Origin: Gammaproteobacteria bacterium
GTDB taxonomy: Bacteria > Pseudomonadota > Gammaproteobacteria > SZUA-229
Length of the DNA stretch: 64,000 nucleotides
Assembly (NCBI GenBank): GCA_029882395.1
Contig: JAOUKT010000008.1
Span: 18,579 to 82,578 of the forward strand
Direction: 5' to 3'
Made by a program: the position numbers and the translations under genes. Shown one piece after another: positions 18,587 through 28,257 of this stretch (position 1 is the first letter of the stretch; each line of letters starts with the position of its first letter). The notes under the pieces are model-generated. The model was not told where the DNA came from, made no database searches, and worked only from the letters and a program-made list of their open reading frames with translations.

Positions 18587-19459
18587 TCAGCGGTCCCTGA
18601 CTTTTTCCAGTACTTCACAAACCCGTTTCGCTCCCTGCAAAATCCTCGGCCCCTGTCTTACAATCAAATCGGCATTGACATTGTAGACATGTTTATTTCT
18701 CACAGCATCGATCGACGGCCATTGAAACCACGGCTCAACCCATTCTTTTCGGTTTTCTGTCATACCGATAATAATGGCTTCTGGGTTTTTTTCGATCACC
18801 GACTCAATGCCGACCTTCGGCGCTCTGATCGACAGATTGCCAAAGACGTTATGACCGCCACAAAACGCTATCACACTCGAAATAAGGTGACCATTATTGA
18901 TCGTTCGCAGCGGTTTATTCCAGACCTGGTAAAACACCCTGACAGTTTCTAGATTATTATATTGCAGCTTGAGTCGCGCCAGCTCATCCAGATACATGCC
19001 GGCACTCTGCCGGGCCACTGATTCAGTGCCGAGTATTTTTCCCATATTGCTGATATTGTTTGCCACGTCCTCAAACGTGCGCGGCTCACTGAAATATATT
19101 TTGTAACCGAGTTTTTTTAAATCCTGTATTTGCTGCTCAGCTCCACCACTGTTCCAGGCCACAATCAGGTCAGGATCAATTTTAACAACGGACTCCAGAT
19201 CAATTTTTTTATAAGAGCCAATCCTGGGTATTTGTTTTGCCTGTGGCGGGTAATCACTGTAACTGACCGTGGCAACGATTTGATCTGTTGCCCCTGCTGA
19301 AAACAGCAACTCGGTTGCATGCGGCGACAGACTGATAATGCGCACGGCCGGCTTTGAGAATGAGACCATTCTGTTTTCATCGTCTTTTATCTGAAAAACA
19401 CCTGCCACAGACACATTCAGCGACAGCAACAATATGAAAATAACAGCAAATAGCTTCAT
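18587..19459 (-). CDS. btuF: Cobalamin/corrinoid ABC transporter substrate-binding protein (BtuF-like)
   Basis: A periplasmic binding protein of the helical-backbone metal/corrinoid receptor family. From the ATG at 19459 it has 290 residues with a signal peptide (MKLFAVIFILLLSLNVSVAG); the frame is open to 19513, but the earlier starts put extra residues in front of the signal. Family motifs are VRIISLSPHATELLFSAGA, PRIGSYKKIDLESVVKIDPDLIVAW and RQGPRILQGAKRVCEVL. The neighbours 3-13 kb away are cobalamin assembly genes, which favours corrinoid over iron-siderophore binding. No permease or ATPase gene (btuC, btuD) is next to it, so it must use transporter parts encoded elsewhere. Confidence 0.8.
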   Translation of the reverse strand: MKLFAVIFILLLSLNVSVAGVFQIKDDENRMVSFSKPAVRIISLSPHATELLFSAGATDQIVATVSYSDYPPQAKQIPRIGSYKKIDLESVVKIDPDLIVAWNSGGAEQQIQDLKKLGYKIYFSEPRTFEDVANNISNMGKILGTESVARQSAGMYLDELARLKLQYNNLETVRVFYQVWNKPLRTINNGHLISSVIAFCGGHNVFGNLSIRAPKVGIESVIEKNPEAIIIGMTENRKEWVEPWFQWPSIDAVRNKHVYNVNADLIVRQGPRILQGAKRVCEVLEKVRDR

Positions 19460-19695
19460 GATGAATTTAATTAAATAGTTAGAGTAAGCGTGCATTATGC
19501 ATTCAGAATTCATTGACGGCCAGAGCAGAAAAAAAGATTTGTTCTGTTTTGTTTGCTGCTGACAGATATTTACATACTATCAAAAAACAGCTTTGATTTT
19601 TGTTTTTTTTATCTTTTTTTAAATCTAATTACATGTCATGCACAATGCCAGCATGCCTGGCCACGATCGCTGTGAAAATATCTAGCATAAACACT

Positions 19696-22536
19696 TTAAA
19701 TTGAATCAGCGTCGCTATCTAAAGCTTTGTTAACGGCGGCCAGTAAAACATTATTGTTGACCGGCTTATTCAAAAAGTCTCTGATGCCAATTTGTTTGGC
19801 GACTTTTATATCAATTTTCTCACTAAAACCTGTACACATAATAATGGGCAGATCAGGGCGTACTTCAAGCAACTTGATTGACAGCTCTTTACCGGTAAGG
19901 CCAGGCATAGTCTGATCTGTGATGATCAGATCAAAATAATCAGGCTTATTATTAAAGCGCTCAAGCGCATTCTGACTATCCGTTTCAATAGTCACCTCAA
20001 AGCCGTGCATGGACAATACCTCATTTAATAATCGAGCCACCCCCTTTTCATCATCGACTACAAGAATGCGGCTACCGGCCGCTTTTATATCCGGTTCTAA
20101 AACAAGCTCAGGTTCATCAATGTCGTCATTTGATGCCACTATCAGCTCTGCTGGCAAATAGAGATTAAAGGCAGTACAGCCCGGCTTTGAACTTACCGCT
20201 AAATGACCGCCATGTTCATGGCTAATACCGTGTACCATTGCAAGCCCCATACCGGTGCCTTTGCCTACACTTTTAGTTGTCATAAAGGGTTCAAATATTT
20301 TATCCATTAATGTTTGATCGATGCCTTCACCGCTATCTGTGATAGCGATTAAAATATATTCACCCGCAAAGTGGTGATGGCATGAGCTGCAGATCTGTTC
20401 TTCAGCATCGACCAGTGAAGCAGAGACAGTAATCGTACCATGATCTCCCATCGCATCGCGGGCATTGATACACAAGTTAACCAGCATTTGCTGTGTCATC
20501 ACCGGATCAATCAGCACCAGCGGTAACGGCTCACTGCTCTGCTTATGTAATGTTATCGTTGCCGGAATCACCGGCCGCAACATATTCACCAGTTCATCAA
20601 TAGCGGCATTAATATCCACCGGCCTGACTTCACCTTTATGCACACGGGCGAAAGTGAGCATCTGTGCAACCAGGTCACGTGCACGCTCACCTGCCTTTAC
20701 AATTTCGTTAAGGTATTTGGCCAGCTTTTCATCAGTTTGCAGCGCCTTTAAGCGCTTTTGTGCCAGCTCCCCGTAACCCAGCACGCCGACCAGCATATTA
20801 TTGAAATCGTGCGCTATTCCGCCTGTCAGCTGGCCGATAGACTCCATTTTCTGAGCCTGCAATAATTGTGTTTGCAATATTTTTTGTTGTTTTTCTGCTT
20901 CTTTCTGGCCACTCATGTCCCGGCCTGAGCCGACAATGGCTGCCAGTTGACCGTCATCATCGAGTAAACGTGCGCCATTAAAATAATACGGTTTCTGCCC
21001 GCTGGCTGTCATAAAGCTTGCTTCTACTTCTGCATAACCATCTAACATGGCCTGTTTGATAGCGATAGCGACCGCCTGGCGATCCTCTTCAACGATAACA
21101 TCCAGTGCATTTAATGCTCGAATCTGCTTTACTGATTTACCCGTTATTTTTTCAAACGTCTTATTCCACCAGATAAAATTGCCTTCTTTATCGAGTTTAT
21201 ACATGGCATCAGGTACCGTAGCCATGATCGCGTTATAGTCATTAATTGTCGTCGCCAGTTGTTTCTGCAGAGCATATTGTTCAGTGATATCCCAATAAAA
21301 CCCGAGCACCCCTGTCATTTCATTTTGCTCATTATAAACAGGGGTTTTAACAGTATTGATGTAACCTTTTTTACCATCAGCGGTCGTGAAAGGCTCGACA
21401 AACTCTGCGGTTTCACCCGACGCAATGATCTTTAGATCGCCTTGCCGGTATAAGGCGGCGTTGTCGGGGAAAAAATCTTCGTCTTTTTTGCCGACAATAT
21501 CTTGCGGTGCGATCGACAAGTTATCGGCAAAGCGCTTGTTACATGATACGTAGACGGAATCCAGATCTTTAAGAAAGATACTTTCAGGCAGGTTATCAGC
21601 CAGTGTTCTGTATTTTTTTTCACTGGCTTCGAGCACATCATTCAGCCGGCGCATCTTAAAGCTATATAATAAAAAACTTAATGTAATCACGATTAATAAT
21701 GAGAAAAGTACCGAACCCAGAGAAATAAAATAGACTTCTGTTTCTGAGTATCCCGATAAGAAATGCCTGCCAAACCATTTGTCGTATATTTGCTGGTATT
21801 CACCATTGTCTTTCACGGTTTTAATACCGTGATTGAGCAGGCTGACTAATTCCAGGTTGCCTTTTTTAACCGACATTGACCAGCTGAGTTTTCGCAATGG
21901 CTTACCAACCACTTTGATTCTCTGTTCAAGTCCCAGGTCCTGCGCCAGGTATAAAGTGATTTGCTCCGGGTAAATAAAAGCATCCACATGGGCATTAATT
22001 AAAGCGACCAGACCTTCAGCCGGCGTATTCACAAGATAACAGTTTATATCTTCAAACTTTTTTAAATATATATGGGTAATATGATTGTTAACACAGGCCA
22101 CTTTCTTACCGGCAAGTGCTCCAAAGTCGAGTATATTAAATTGCTTGTCGCGAACAAAAATAGATTCATTCATTTCTATAATTGGCAGCGTAAAATCAAG
22201 ATAACGCTCTCGCTCGGGAGTAAAACCTGTGTCGTGAATTAAGTCAGCTTTCCCCGTATCAAGCCAGGCAAGCACTTCGCCCCATTGATCACTGTGAATA
22301 TGACTTACCTTAAGATCAAGCTCGAGTGCAACGGCATCGACAAGATCTCTGGCAAAACCGGTTAATTCGCCATTATCATCGAGCACGTTGATCGGCGGAA
22401 AGTTATTAGAGGAAGCGATTGTTAAATGTGCATTCTCGACCTTAGAGTAAGGCTGTCTGTCACTAGAAAAGGCATTATTCATCGCAATTAAGCTGAAAAA
22501 CAATACACAAATACCGTTGATACGCAAAGCTTGCAA
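19696..22536 (-). CDS. Hybrid sensor histidine kinase with periplasmic solute-binding domain
   Basis: A 946-residue sensor. It has a signal peptide, a periplasmic type-3 solute-binding domain (about 33-258, LTIASSNNFPPINVLDDNGELTG), a transmembrane helix (271-293), two PAS domains (about 305-420 and 430-545), a HisKA domain with phospho-acceptor His576 in GGIAHDFNN, an HATPase domain (DSGEGID, GKGTGMGLAMVHG) and a C-terminal receiver with Asp874 and Lys924. A CSSCHHHF motif in the ATPase domain could bind a metal or be structural. The binding domain suggests it senses an amino-acid-like or other small solute. It sits between btuF and cobD without a separate response-regulator gene. Ligand and targets are unknown. 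Confidence 0.88.
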   Translation of the reverse strand: MQALRINGICVLFFSLIAMNNAFSSDRQPYSKVENAHLTIASSNNFPPINVLDDNGELTGFARDLVDAVALELDLKVSHIHSDQWGEVLAWLDTGKADLIHDTGFTPERERYLDFTLPIIEMNESIFVRDKQFNILDFGALAGKKVACVNNHITHIYLKKFEDINCYLVNTPAEGLVALINAHVDAFIYPEQITLYLAQDLGLEQRIKVVGKPLRKLSWSMSVKKGNLELVSLLNHGIKTVKDNGEYQQIYDKWFGRHFLSGYSETEVYFISLGSVLFSLLIVITLSFLLYSFKMRRLNDVLEASEKKYRTLADNLPESIFLKDLDSVYVSCNKRFADNLSIAPQDIVGKKDEDFFPDNAALYRQGDLKIIASGETAEFVEPFTTADGKKGYINTVKTPVYNEQNEMTGVLGFYWDITEQYALQKQLATTINDYNAIMATVPDAMYKLDKEGNFIWWNKTFEKITGKSVKQIRALNALDVIVEEDRQAVAIAIKQAMLDGYAEVEASFMTASGQKPYYFNGARLLDDDGQLAAIVGSGRDMSGQKEAEKQQKILQTQLLQAQKMESIGQLTGGIAHDFNNMLVGVLGYGELAQKRLKALQTDEKLAKYLNEIVKAGERARDLVAQMLTFARVHKGEVRPVDINAAIDELVNMLRPVIPATITLHKQSSEPLPLVLIDPVMTQQMLVNLCINARDAMGDHGTITVSASLVDAEEQICSSCHHHFAGEYILIAITDSGEGIDQTLMDKIFEPFMTTKSVGKGTGMGLAMVHGISHEHGGHLAVSSKPGCTAFNLYLPAELIVASNDDIDEPELVLEPDIKAAGSRILVVDDEKGVARLLNEVLSMHGFEVTIETDSQNALERFNNKPDYFDLIITDQTMPGLTGKELSIKLLEVRPDLPIIMCTGFSEKIDIKVAKQIGIRDFLNKPVNNNVLLAAVNKALDSDADSI

Positions 22537-22636
22537 GACTACAAATCCTTTTTATAACTATGATTTCACAGAGCAAAGTAAACCAGCGAAAAAGCCAGAA
22601 AAACATGCCTGATTTGAAAATTAACACCATCTTTAT

Positions 22637-22675
22637 AACAATATAGTCTATTCACAATATATTGTTGAATAGACT
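22637..22675. promoter_or_regulatory. Nested inverted repeats upstream of the hybrid kinase gene
   Basis: In the 191-bp gap between cobD and the kinase start, AGTCTATTCA (22645-22654) pairs with TGAATAGACT (22666-22675). A second, overlapping pair, AACAATATA (22637-22645) and TATATTGTT (22658-22666), shares the same centre region. There is no U run, so an operator is more likely than a terminator. It lies 100-140 bp before the kinase start codon. Confidence 0.4.
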
Positions 22676-22727
22676 GTTATTCTTTATAGTCTGTCACCAG
22701 AACATAAACAATGCCATCTAAGACAAG

Positions 22728-23750
22728 CTAGGCCTGTTTTTGCTTATCATCCACTAATATCAACGCCAGCTGCTGAAACACCTGTCCGAATATGGCATCG
22801 ACTGTTGGCCACTGATCGGGCCGGGGTAAGCCGAAACGCACGCCCTGCTTGTTATCCAGCAAGCGAATGAATACCGCTTGCTCTGCAAATAATGTGAAGA
22901 TAGTTTCTGCCTGCGGATGCATAACCGTTTTGAACAGCCAGGTTCCTGCTGGCTGCCGGCCGGAGTGATGCTGAATAAGCCGGTGCAATTTCTCGGACGA
23001 TGCCTGCAGGTTATTTTTTGCCTGCTGTTGCCACTGGCTGTCCAGCAATGCCTTTTTAGTAATGTAGCGACTGGCACCTGATAACGTCCACGGACCCAAT
23101 AGCAGATTAAGCCTGTCCAGCAGTAGCTTTTCCGCAAAGATAAAACCACTGCGAACACCTGCCAGTCCAAAGAACTTGCCGAATGATCGCAATACAATCA
23201 GCCCCGGCTTATGAGCCTGCCTTACCAGGCTATTTTTTTCATCACAGTCACTAAAGGCTTCATCGACAATTAACCAGCCCTGTCGCTGCTGCAAGATTTG
23301 ATGATAATGCAGTAATTTTTGCCGATCGTAAGTCACAGCTGACGGGTTATTGGGGTTAATAATAACCAGCACGTCTACCTGATGGATCACGGCATCAATA
23401 TTGTCTCCTCGATAGAAAACCACATCATGACCTGCCAGGCGCCACTGATAGGCATGTTCGGCATAACCTATGTCCGGCACAGCAACGCTTGACTGTTGAC
23501 GACAGCGTGGCAACATTTGAATCGCCGCCTGACTGCCTGCAACCGCTAAACAGGCATCGGTTTTATAATATTGATGAGCAGCCTGCATTAAGCCATCATC
23601 ATTTTCAGGCAAACGTGTAAAACAGTGGTCAGGCAACGCCGGGATGGGCCAGTGTTCGGGGTTAATGCCGGTTGACAGATCAATCCAGTGTTCAGCAGCG
23701 ATAGCATATTTTTTTGCAACGGCATTCAGGCGCCCACCATGATGTAGCAT
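22728..23750 (-). CDS. cobD: Threonine-phosphate decarboxylase (cobalamin side-arm synthesis)
   Basis: A 340-residue PLP enzyme of the histidinol-phosphate-aminotransferase fold, matching CobD of Salmonella (named CobC in Pseudomonas). It makes (R)-1-amino-2-propanol phosphate, the aminopropanol arm of cobalamin. Signs are HGGRLNAVAKKY and IDLSTGINPEHWP at the N-terminus, IINPNNPSA, VDEAFSD and the PLP lysine in SFGKFFGLAGVRSGF. It starts directly after the cbiB stop, so the two are co-transcribed and their products act consecutively. A palindromic region follows downstream. Confidence 0.9.
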   Translation of the reverse strand: MLHHGGRLNAVAKKYAIAAEHWIDLSTGINPEHWPIPALPDHCFTRLPENDDGLMQAAHQYYKTDACLAVAGSQAAIQMLPRCRQQSSVAVPDIGYAEHAYQWRLAGHDVVFYRGDNIDAVIHQVDVLVIINPNNPSAVTYDRQKLLHYHQILQQRQGWLIVDEAFSDCDEKNSLVRQAHKPGLIVLRSFGKFFGLAGVRSGFIFAEKLLLDRLNLLLGPWTLSGASRYITKKALLDSQWQQQAKNNLQASSEKLHRLIQHHSGRQPAGTWLFKTVMHPQAETIFTLFAEQAVFIRLLDNKQGVRFGLPRPDQWPTVDAIFGQVFQQLALILVDDKQKQA

Positions 23751-24671
23751 TCAGAGCACCTGACTGATAATAGCGACAAAGCTGATTACTCCGATCCAAA
23801 GCAACAGGCTTTTATTGATCAGCGTGATCGCTCGGTTTATATCACTGACGTCCGGCATATTGCCATAACCCAGAATTGGCTTAGCGATTAATTTTTGCTG
23901 ATAGTAGGCAGCGCCACCTAAACGAATATTCAAACTGCTGGCACCCGCAGCCATTACCGGGCCGGCATTGGGGCTGCTGCATAATGCACCTTGAGCAAAA
24001 GCGGTTCGCAACACTTTATTAAAACAACCAAAAAAGGCAAACGTAATCACCGTTAAACGTGCCGGTATCCAGTTTAATACGTCATCAAATTTAGCAGCTG
24101 CCCAGCCGAACCCTAAAAAGCGTTTATTTTTATAGCCCCACATCGCATCCAGCGTGTTAACCAGCCGATAACAAAGCACACCGGGAGCACCTGCAATCAG
24201 GTACCAGAATATGGCTGCAAAAACCGCATCGTTACTGTTTTCTATCACCGTTTCGATGGTTGCCGTGATCACAGCCTGCTGCTGTAAACACTGCACATCA
24301 CGGCTAACAATATAAGACAAGTGCGTCCTTGCCGTTTGAAGCTTGCCCTGCTCTAATGGTTTCAATACTGCTCTGGCATGCTCGACTAAACTTTTATGAC
24401 CAATCGCCAGATATAAAACCACAACCTCTAACAGCCCGTCATATGACAAGTAGCCGGCCAGCAAATGAAGCGACACTATTAAAGGCAGCGTCAATATCAA
24501 CAGCGCAAACAAGCCCGCTAACCTGGGAAAAGTCTGCGTTTCCCGGTTCAGCAATGATTCAAGCCTGTGCGCGCACCAGCCAAAACCGACCAGCGGATGA
24601 AAACGTCGGGGTTCACCTAACAGCTGGTCCAGTAATAATGAAATAATTAAAATTAAAGCCGATTCAGCCAT
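23751..24671 (-). CDS. cbiB: Adenosylcobinamide-phosphate synthase
   Basis: CbiB (CobD in Pseudomonas naming) joins the aminopropanol phosphate made by the neighbouring enzyme to adenosylcobyric acid. The 306-residue membrane protein has LLDQLLGEPRRFHPLVGFG near the N-terminus, the SYIVSRDVQCLQQQ and VIETVIENSNDAVFAAIFWYL family segments and RLVNTLDAMWGYKN, and about five hydrophobic helices. It is the first gene of the cbiB-cobD pair. The 409-bp region upstream was inspected and shows no cobalamin riboswitch; its transcript signal is unknown. Confidence 0.92.
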   Translation of the reverse strand: MAESALILIISLLLDQLLGEPRRFHPLVGFGWCAHRLESLLNRETQTFPRLAGLFALLILTLPLIVSLHLLAGYLSYDGLLEVVVLYLAIGHKSLVEHARAVLKPLEQGKLQTARTHLSYIVSRDVQCLQQQAVITATIETVIENSNDAVFAAIFWYLIAGAPGVLCYRLVNTLDAMWGYKNKRFLGFGWAAAKFDDVLNWIPARLTVITFAFFGCFNKVLRTAFAQGALCSSPNAGPVMAAGASSLNIRLGGAAYYQQKLIAKPILGYGNMPDVSDINRAITLINKSLLLWIGVISFVAIISQVL

Positions 24672-25080
24672 GATAGAAAAATATAATACGCCACTTGCTC
24701 ATGGCTACAGTCAACAATATTAAAAATCCGATAATAACATGAATACCGACATGTAAATGCTACTGACACTAAATCATGCCCTGATGACAGCTCGAATCCT
24801 ATTAAACAAATATAACAACACTATAACAAAGGAAAAGTGATTTAATTGCAGGCGACAGCTATTCAGCTGTCATAAGCTCATATGATACCTGTAAAAATCA
24901 TTGATAAATTATAACAATGTTAAGCAGTTCTTTAGATAAACAACTTAAAGTAACGGGAGTAATACAGAAAATACAATAGGCAATACGAACGACAGCTATT
25001 ATTGGAGAGATATTAATAATGATTAAAGCAAGATAATGGAGCGATTGATTAGATCGCCCCACCACCTTTACTTTAATAGT
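24672..25080. other. 409-bp gene-free region between cbiB and the large lipoprotein gene
   Basis: AT-rich and without an open frame of note. It carries the end of the lipoprotein transcript and the cbiB promoter, both on the minus strand. Near 25037-25060 an imperfect hairpin (GGAGCGAT with ATCGCCCC, one mismatch) follows the lipoprotein stop and could be a weak terminator. No B12-box (cobalamin riboswitch) sequence was found on either strand. Confidence 0.5.
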
Positions 25081-28000
25081 TTATGGCGTTGTAACTGTAA
25101 CAAATGGGCCCACCACTGCAGACGAGAATGCAGCCCCACTGTTGATACCCAGTGAGACAAAATCGGACTGTCCATCACCATTGATATCTTCAACAAAACG
25201 CGGCATTGCTTTAATGTAACGCACTGCCACATTGGTATCTGTTGGGTGCGGCTCTTCTGTGTAACCAAATGCCCCACTTTCAACAGGGAATTGACTACTA
25301 TATGATCGGACTGCGCTAAACATTGCATCACCAGAAGCAAGACTGGCTTTAGTATTTAACGACACATCAATTCGCCCATCCCGAAAGCCGATAATGTCCG
25401 GGTATCCATCGGCATTGATATCTTTTATCATGCGTCGCTGCCAGTCAGTATATCTATACGTTACCCAGTTTTTACCAAAGTTATTCCAAACATTTTTTAT
25501 CGATTGGCCCCAGGCCCTGACCCAATTAGCATTTGAAAATGCGGATTGCTTTACGACTGGCGCCGCAAAATTGATGCTGCCGTCAAGATTTCCGGTATTA
25601 AAGGCGACCATAATACCCCCATCACCAATTCTTACCAGATCCTTACCATTTTTCTGATCAATATCTACTACATAGAATTCTTGCGTATTATTGTCGACCG
25701 TCGGATCACGCACGAAATGCTCAGGGAAATTCACTGCACTCTGGAAATGGCCATCGCCAGTGGAAGCCATCACTGAAACACCGTTAGTCCCAAAACCGAT
25801 AAGATCGTCCCGCCCATCACCATTAACATCCGCCAATAAACGGGTATCATGGCGGCTCCAGCCACCTGTATCAGTTAGCGATTGAACCTGTACTTTTCTT
25901 GCTCCGACAGTAAAGCTACCACCTGTGGCTGACGTATTAATATAAGCGACCGTACCGGTGCCATTTTTAATCGCCACAATATCAGGCTTTGAATCCCCAT
26001 TGATATCGGCCACCTCTCTGATTGAATCAGCACCAAACCCCTGATCTGCACCGGTATCGCTGATAACAAGCAACTGATTCGAGAGGCTTAAGCCATTATT
26101 ATTGATCATGACTCGAACACCGGCATTGTCGAATATCAGCACATCAGGAAGACTATCATTATTTAAATCGACAAATTTTGCTGTAACAGGTGTTGGTCGA
26201 ACAGAGTCTGCGTAGTTACTTGAGCCATACCCTATATTCCATGCTGTGGCTGCATTAAATCCACCATTACCATCTGCCAATGCAACCCAAACGCGATCAT
26301 GCCCTATACCAACAACATCTGCTTTACCATCATTATTCATATCCGCCATATCAACAATATGCTTGCTGTAATTCCAGCTCTGGCTAGCCAAAAAGTCGTT
26401 AACAGTGGTCACTGGAAATACTTGCACGGAGCTGGTTTTGCTCAGTGTTCTTGCAATCCCATCAATACTCAGTTCATTTGCCGTAATCGAAAAATCATAG
26501 GTGCCTGCGCTGGTATATGAATAAAAACGATCGATTGAAATATTTTTCGGATTGAGTGTTGACGGGTTAAGCGTCATTGGCGTTTCGCCGTTACCCCAAT
26601 CGATAGCAACATTCGTTAAATTGGCATCAAAACCGGCCTGGACTATGCCTGTTATTCTAAACTCATTATCCTGCTGTTGAGCGATGTTTAACGTGGCATC
26701 TAAGATCGCTTCCCCAGTTGCTATAGAAGAATCATCGGGATCCAGAATACCGTCTCCATCGGTGTCATTATTATCGGGGTTAGTTGACTTTTGCTGCTCC
26801 TGACTGTCGTTTAACGTGTCATTATCTGCATCTGCCAGCAGAGGGTTCGAGTAAACCTCTTCGAGTTCATCATTTGCATTAACAATGTTCCACGGTGTTT
26901 TTACTTCTTCGAAGTCAGTTCTGCCATCGCCATCGGTATCGGCTATTAATGGATCGGTTCCGTATAAAGACTCCTGACGTATGCCCAGGCCGTCGCCATC
27001 TGCATCATTCAGATAGCTGATAAAAACCTGATCCCCGGCTTTTATATTGATGCTGCTTAACGCATAATCTTGATTTCTTATATCATAAGTCATGTCAATC
27101 GGATCGCTTACCGAGTCTCGAACATGAGTGACTACCCAGCGTACCTTTTCATTCGCGTGCTGAATGTTTCGTACGGATAAAAGCCCGGCATGCGGTGTGG
27201 TCATGCCACTACCGCTGCCTTCTGTGACCGGAATATCAAGCAGGTTAGTTAATATCACCTCTAGCGTTAAGCCAGGGTTGCTGTCATCGACATTGGTTGC
27301 TGCCCAGTATTTTTCTGTCGGCAGACTGAAGGCATAATCAATTTCTACATAGGCCGTACGCGTATCGACCACCGCCTGGTCGTAAACTATCGGATCACCA
27401 TTAATATCGGTCATCTGATACAATGCCGGTGTAACCGTCAGACTTCTGGAGTCCAGAAATATTTCACGCATGGTATTGGTATCAATATTGCTTTTGATAA
27501 ACGTTAAGTCTGTAGTTGTTGATTTACCGCCCAGACTGGTCGCTGAGAATCCGCCGTCATAGTTTAGCGTACCAATGACTTTATTCTGCTGATCTTTGTA
27601 AGTCTGCGCCAGCGTCAAACTGACATGTTCTAATGTAAAAGGCACATGACTGCTATTGATCAGCCTGACGCCAACACTGACTTCGCCGCCTTCACTGCTT
27701 AACGTTCTGCCATTAGTACTGGACTCGACACTTTCCCAGTTAGATTGTTGTTCGGATGATGTGCCATTTGTCCAGGCATGGGAATAACTACCTGTGACCT
27801 TTACCGAAGTCTTTGCGCTGGCACTTGTCGTACTAATCTCTGTTTCCAATCCAACTTCAACAGCCACTCCAATTGTATTGGTATGTGAGCCAGAAACAGT
27901 ATCCGCTGTATAACCGCCATTTGAGTTGCTAATGCTGCCTTCTGTACTATCAGATTCGGTAAAGCGCTGCACAATATTGGGTACAGTGGCAATTTCAATG

Positions 28001-28257
28001 TCCAGCAACGGCAGATCGGCCAGTAGAGGGTTATATCGGTAGCGGTCGACGTTTGCATCGAAGCCATAGTTTAGAATTTCATCACCATCGCTAAAACCAT
28101 CACCGTCCGTATCGGCCAGTAGCGGTGATGTGCCATAGAGATTGAGCTCATCATTATCCGACAAGCCATCACCATCCGCATCAGCAGGCGTTGTGGAAGA
28201 CCCCGAGCCACAGCCGGCGAAGCTACCTAACAAGAATAGTAAAAAGATATATTTCAT
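25081..28257 (-). CDS. Large lipoprotein: calcium repeats, protective-antigen-like region, PKD-like domain, FG-GAP propeller
   Basis: A 1058-residue predicted lipoprotein (lipobox FAGC, Cys16). The start at 28257 is preferred because GGGGA lies six bases upstream; an ATG at 28263 touches that site. Order of parts: thrombospondin-type-3-like calcium repeats (about 26-60, DADGDGLSDNDE), a Ser/Thr-rich beta region (about 83-410) resembling the pore-forming part of anthrax protective antigen (NPLLADLPLLDIE, then VSVGVRLINSSHVPFTLEHV), more calcium repeats (about 418-510), a PKD-like domain (about 520-615), and seven FG-GAP/VCBS blocks (about 638-1035) with DxNxDxxxD loops, probably a seven-bladed propeller. 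It is divergent from the NarL-type regulator. The toxin-like resemblance is by eye; the function is unknown. Confidence 0.75.
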   Translation of the reverse strand: MKYIFLLFLLGSFAGCGSGSSTTPADADGDGLSDNDELNLYGTSPLLADTDGDGFSDGDEILNYGFDANVDRYRYNPLLADLPLLDIEIATVPNIVQRFTESDSTEGSISNSNGGYTADTVSGSHTNTIGVAVEVGLETEISTTSASAKTSVKVTGSYSHAWTNGTSSEQQSNWESVESSTNGRTLSSEGGEVSVGVRLINSSHVPFTLEHVSLTLAQTYKDQQNKVIGTLNYDGGFSATSLGGKSTTTDLTFIKSNIDTNTMREIFLDSRSLTVTPALYQMTDINGDPIVYDQAVVDTRTAYVEIDYAFSLPTEKYWAATNVDDSNPGLTLEVILTNLLDIPVTEGSGSGMTTPHAGLLSVRNIQHANEKVRWVVTHVRDSVSDPIDMTYDIRNQDYALSSINIKAGDQVFISYLNDADGDGLGIRQESLYGTDPLIADTDGDGRTDFEEVKTPWNIVNANDELEEVYSNPLLADADNDTLNDSQEQQKSTNPDNNDTDGDGILDPDDSSIATGEAILDATLNIAQQQDNEFRITGIVQAGFDANLTNVAIDWGNGETPMTLNPSTLNPKNISIDRFYSYTSAGTYDFSITANELSIDGIARTLSKTSSVQVFPVTTVNDFLASQSWNYSKHIVDMADMNNDGKADVVGIGHDRVWVALADGNGGFNAATAWNIGYGSSNYADSVRPTPVTAKFVDLNNDSLPDVLIFDNAGVRVMINNNGLSLSNQLLVISDTGADQGFGADSIREVADINGDSKPDIVAIKNGTGTVAYINTSATGGSFTVGARKVQVQSLTDTGGWSRHDTRLLADVNGDGRDDLIGFGTNGVSVMASTGDGHFQSAVNFPEHFVRDPTVDNNTQEFYVVDIDQKNGKDLVRIGDGGIMVAFNTGNLDGSINFAAPVVKQSAFSNANWVRAWGQSIKNVWNNFGKNWVTYRYTDWQRRMIKDINADGYPDIIGFRDGRIDVSLNTKASLASGDAMFSAVRSYSSQFPVESGAFGYTEEPHPTDTNVAVRYIKAMPRFVEDINGDGQSDFVSLGINSGAAFSSAVVGPFVTVTTP

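Noticed and set aside
18506..18952. 148-residue open frame on the plus strand opposite btuF
   Set aside because: Lies entirely antisense to a clear binding-protein gene and its start; the translation has no family features.
24672..24780. B12-box-like GCCACTTG near the cbiB start
   Set aside because: On the transcribed (minus) strand it reads CAAGTGGC, without the flanking conserved bases; chance match.
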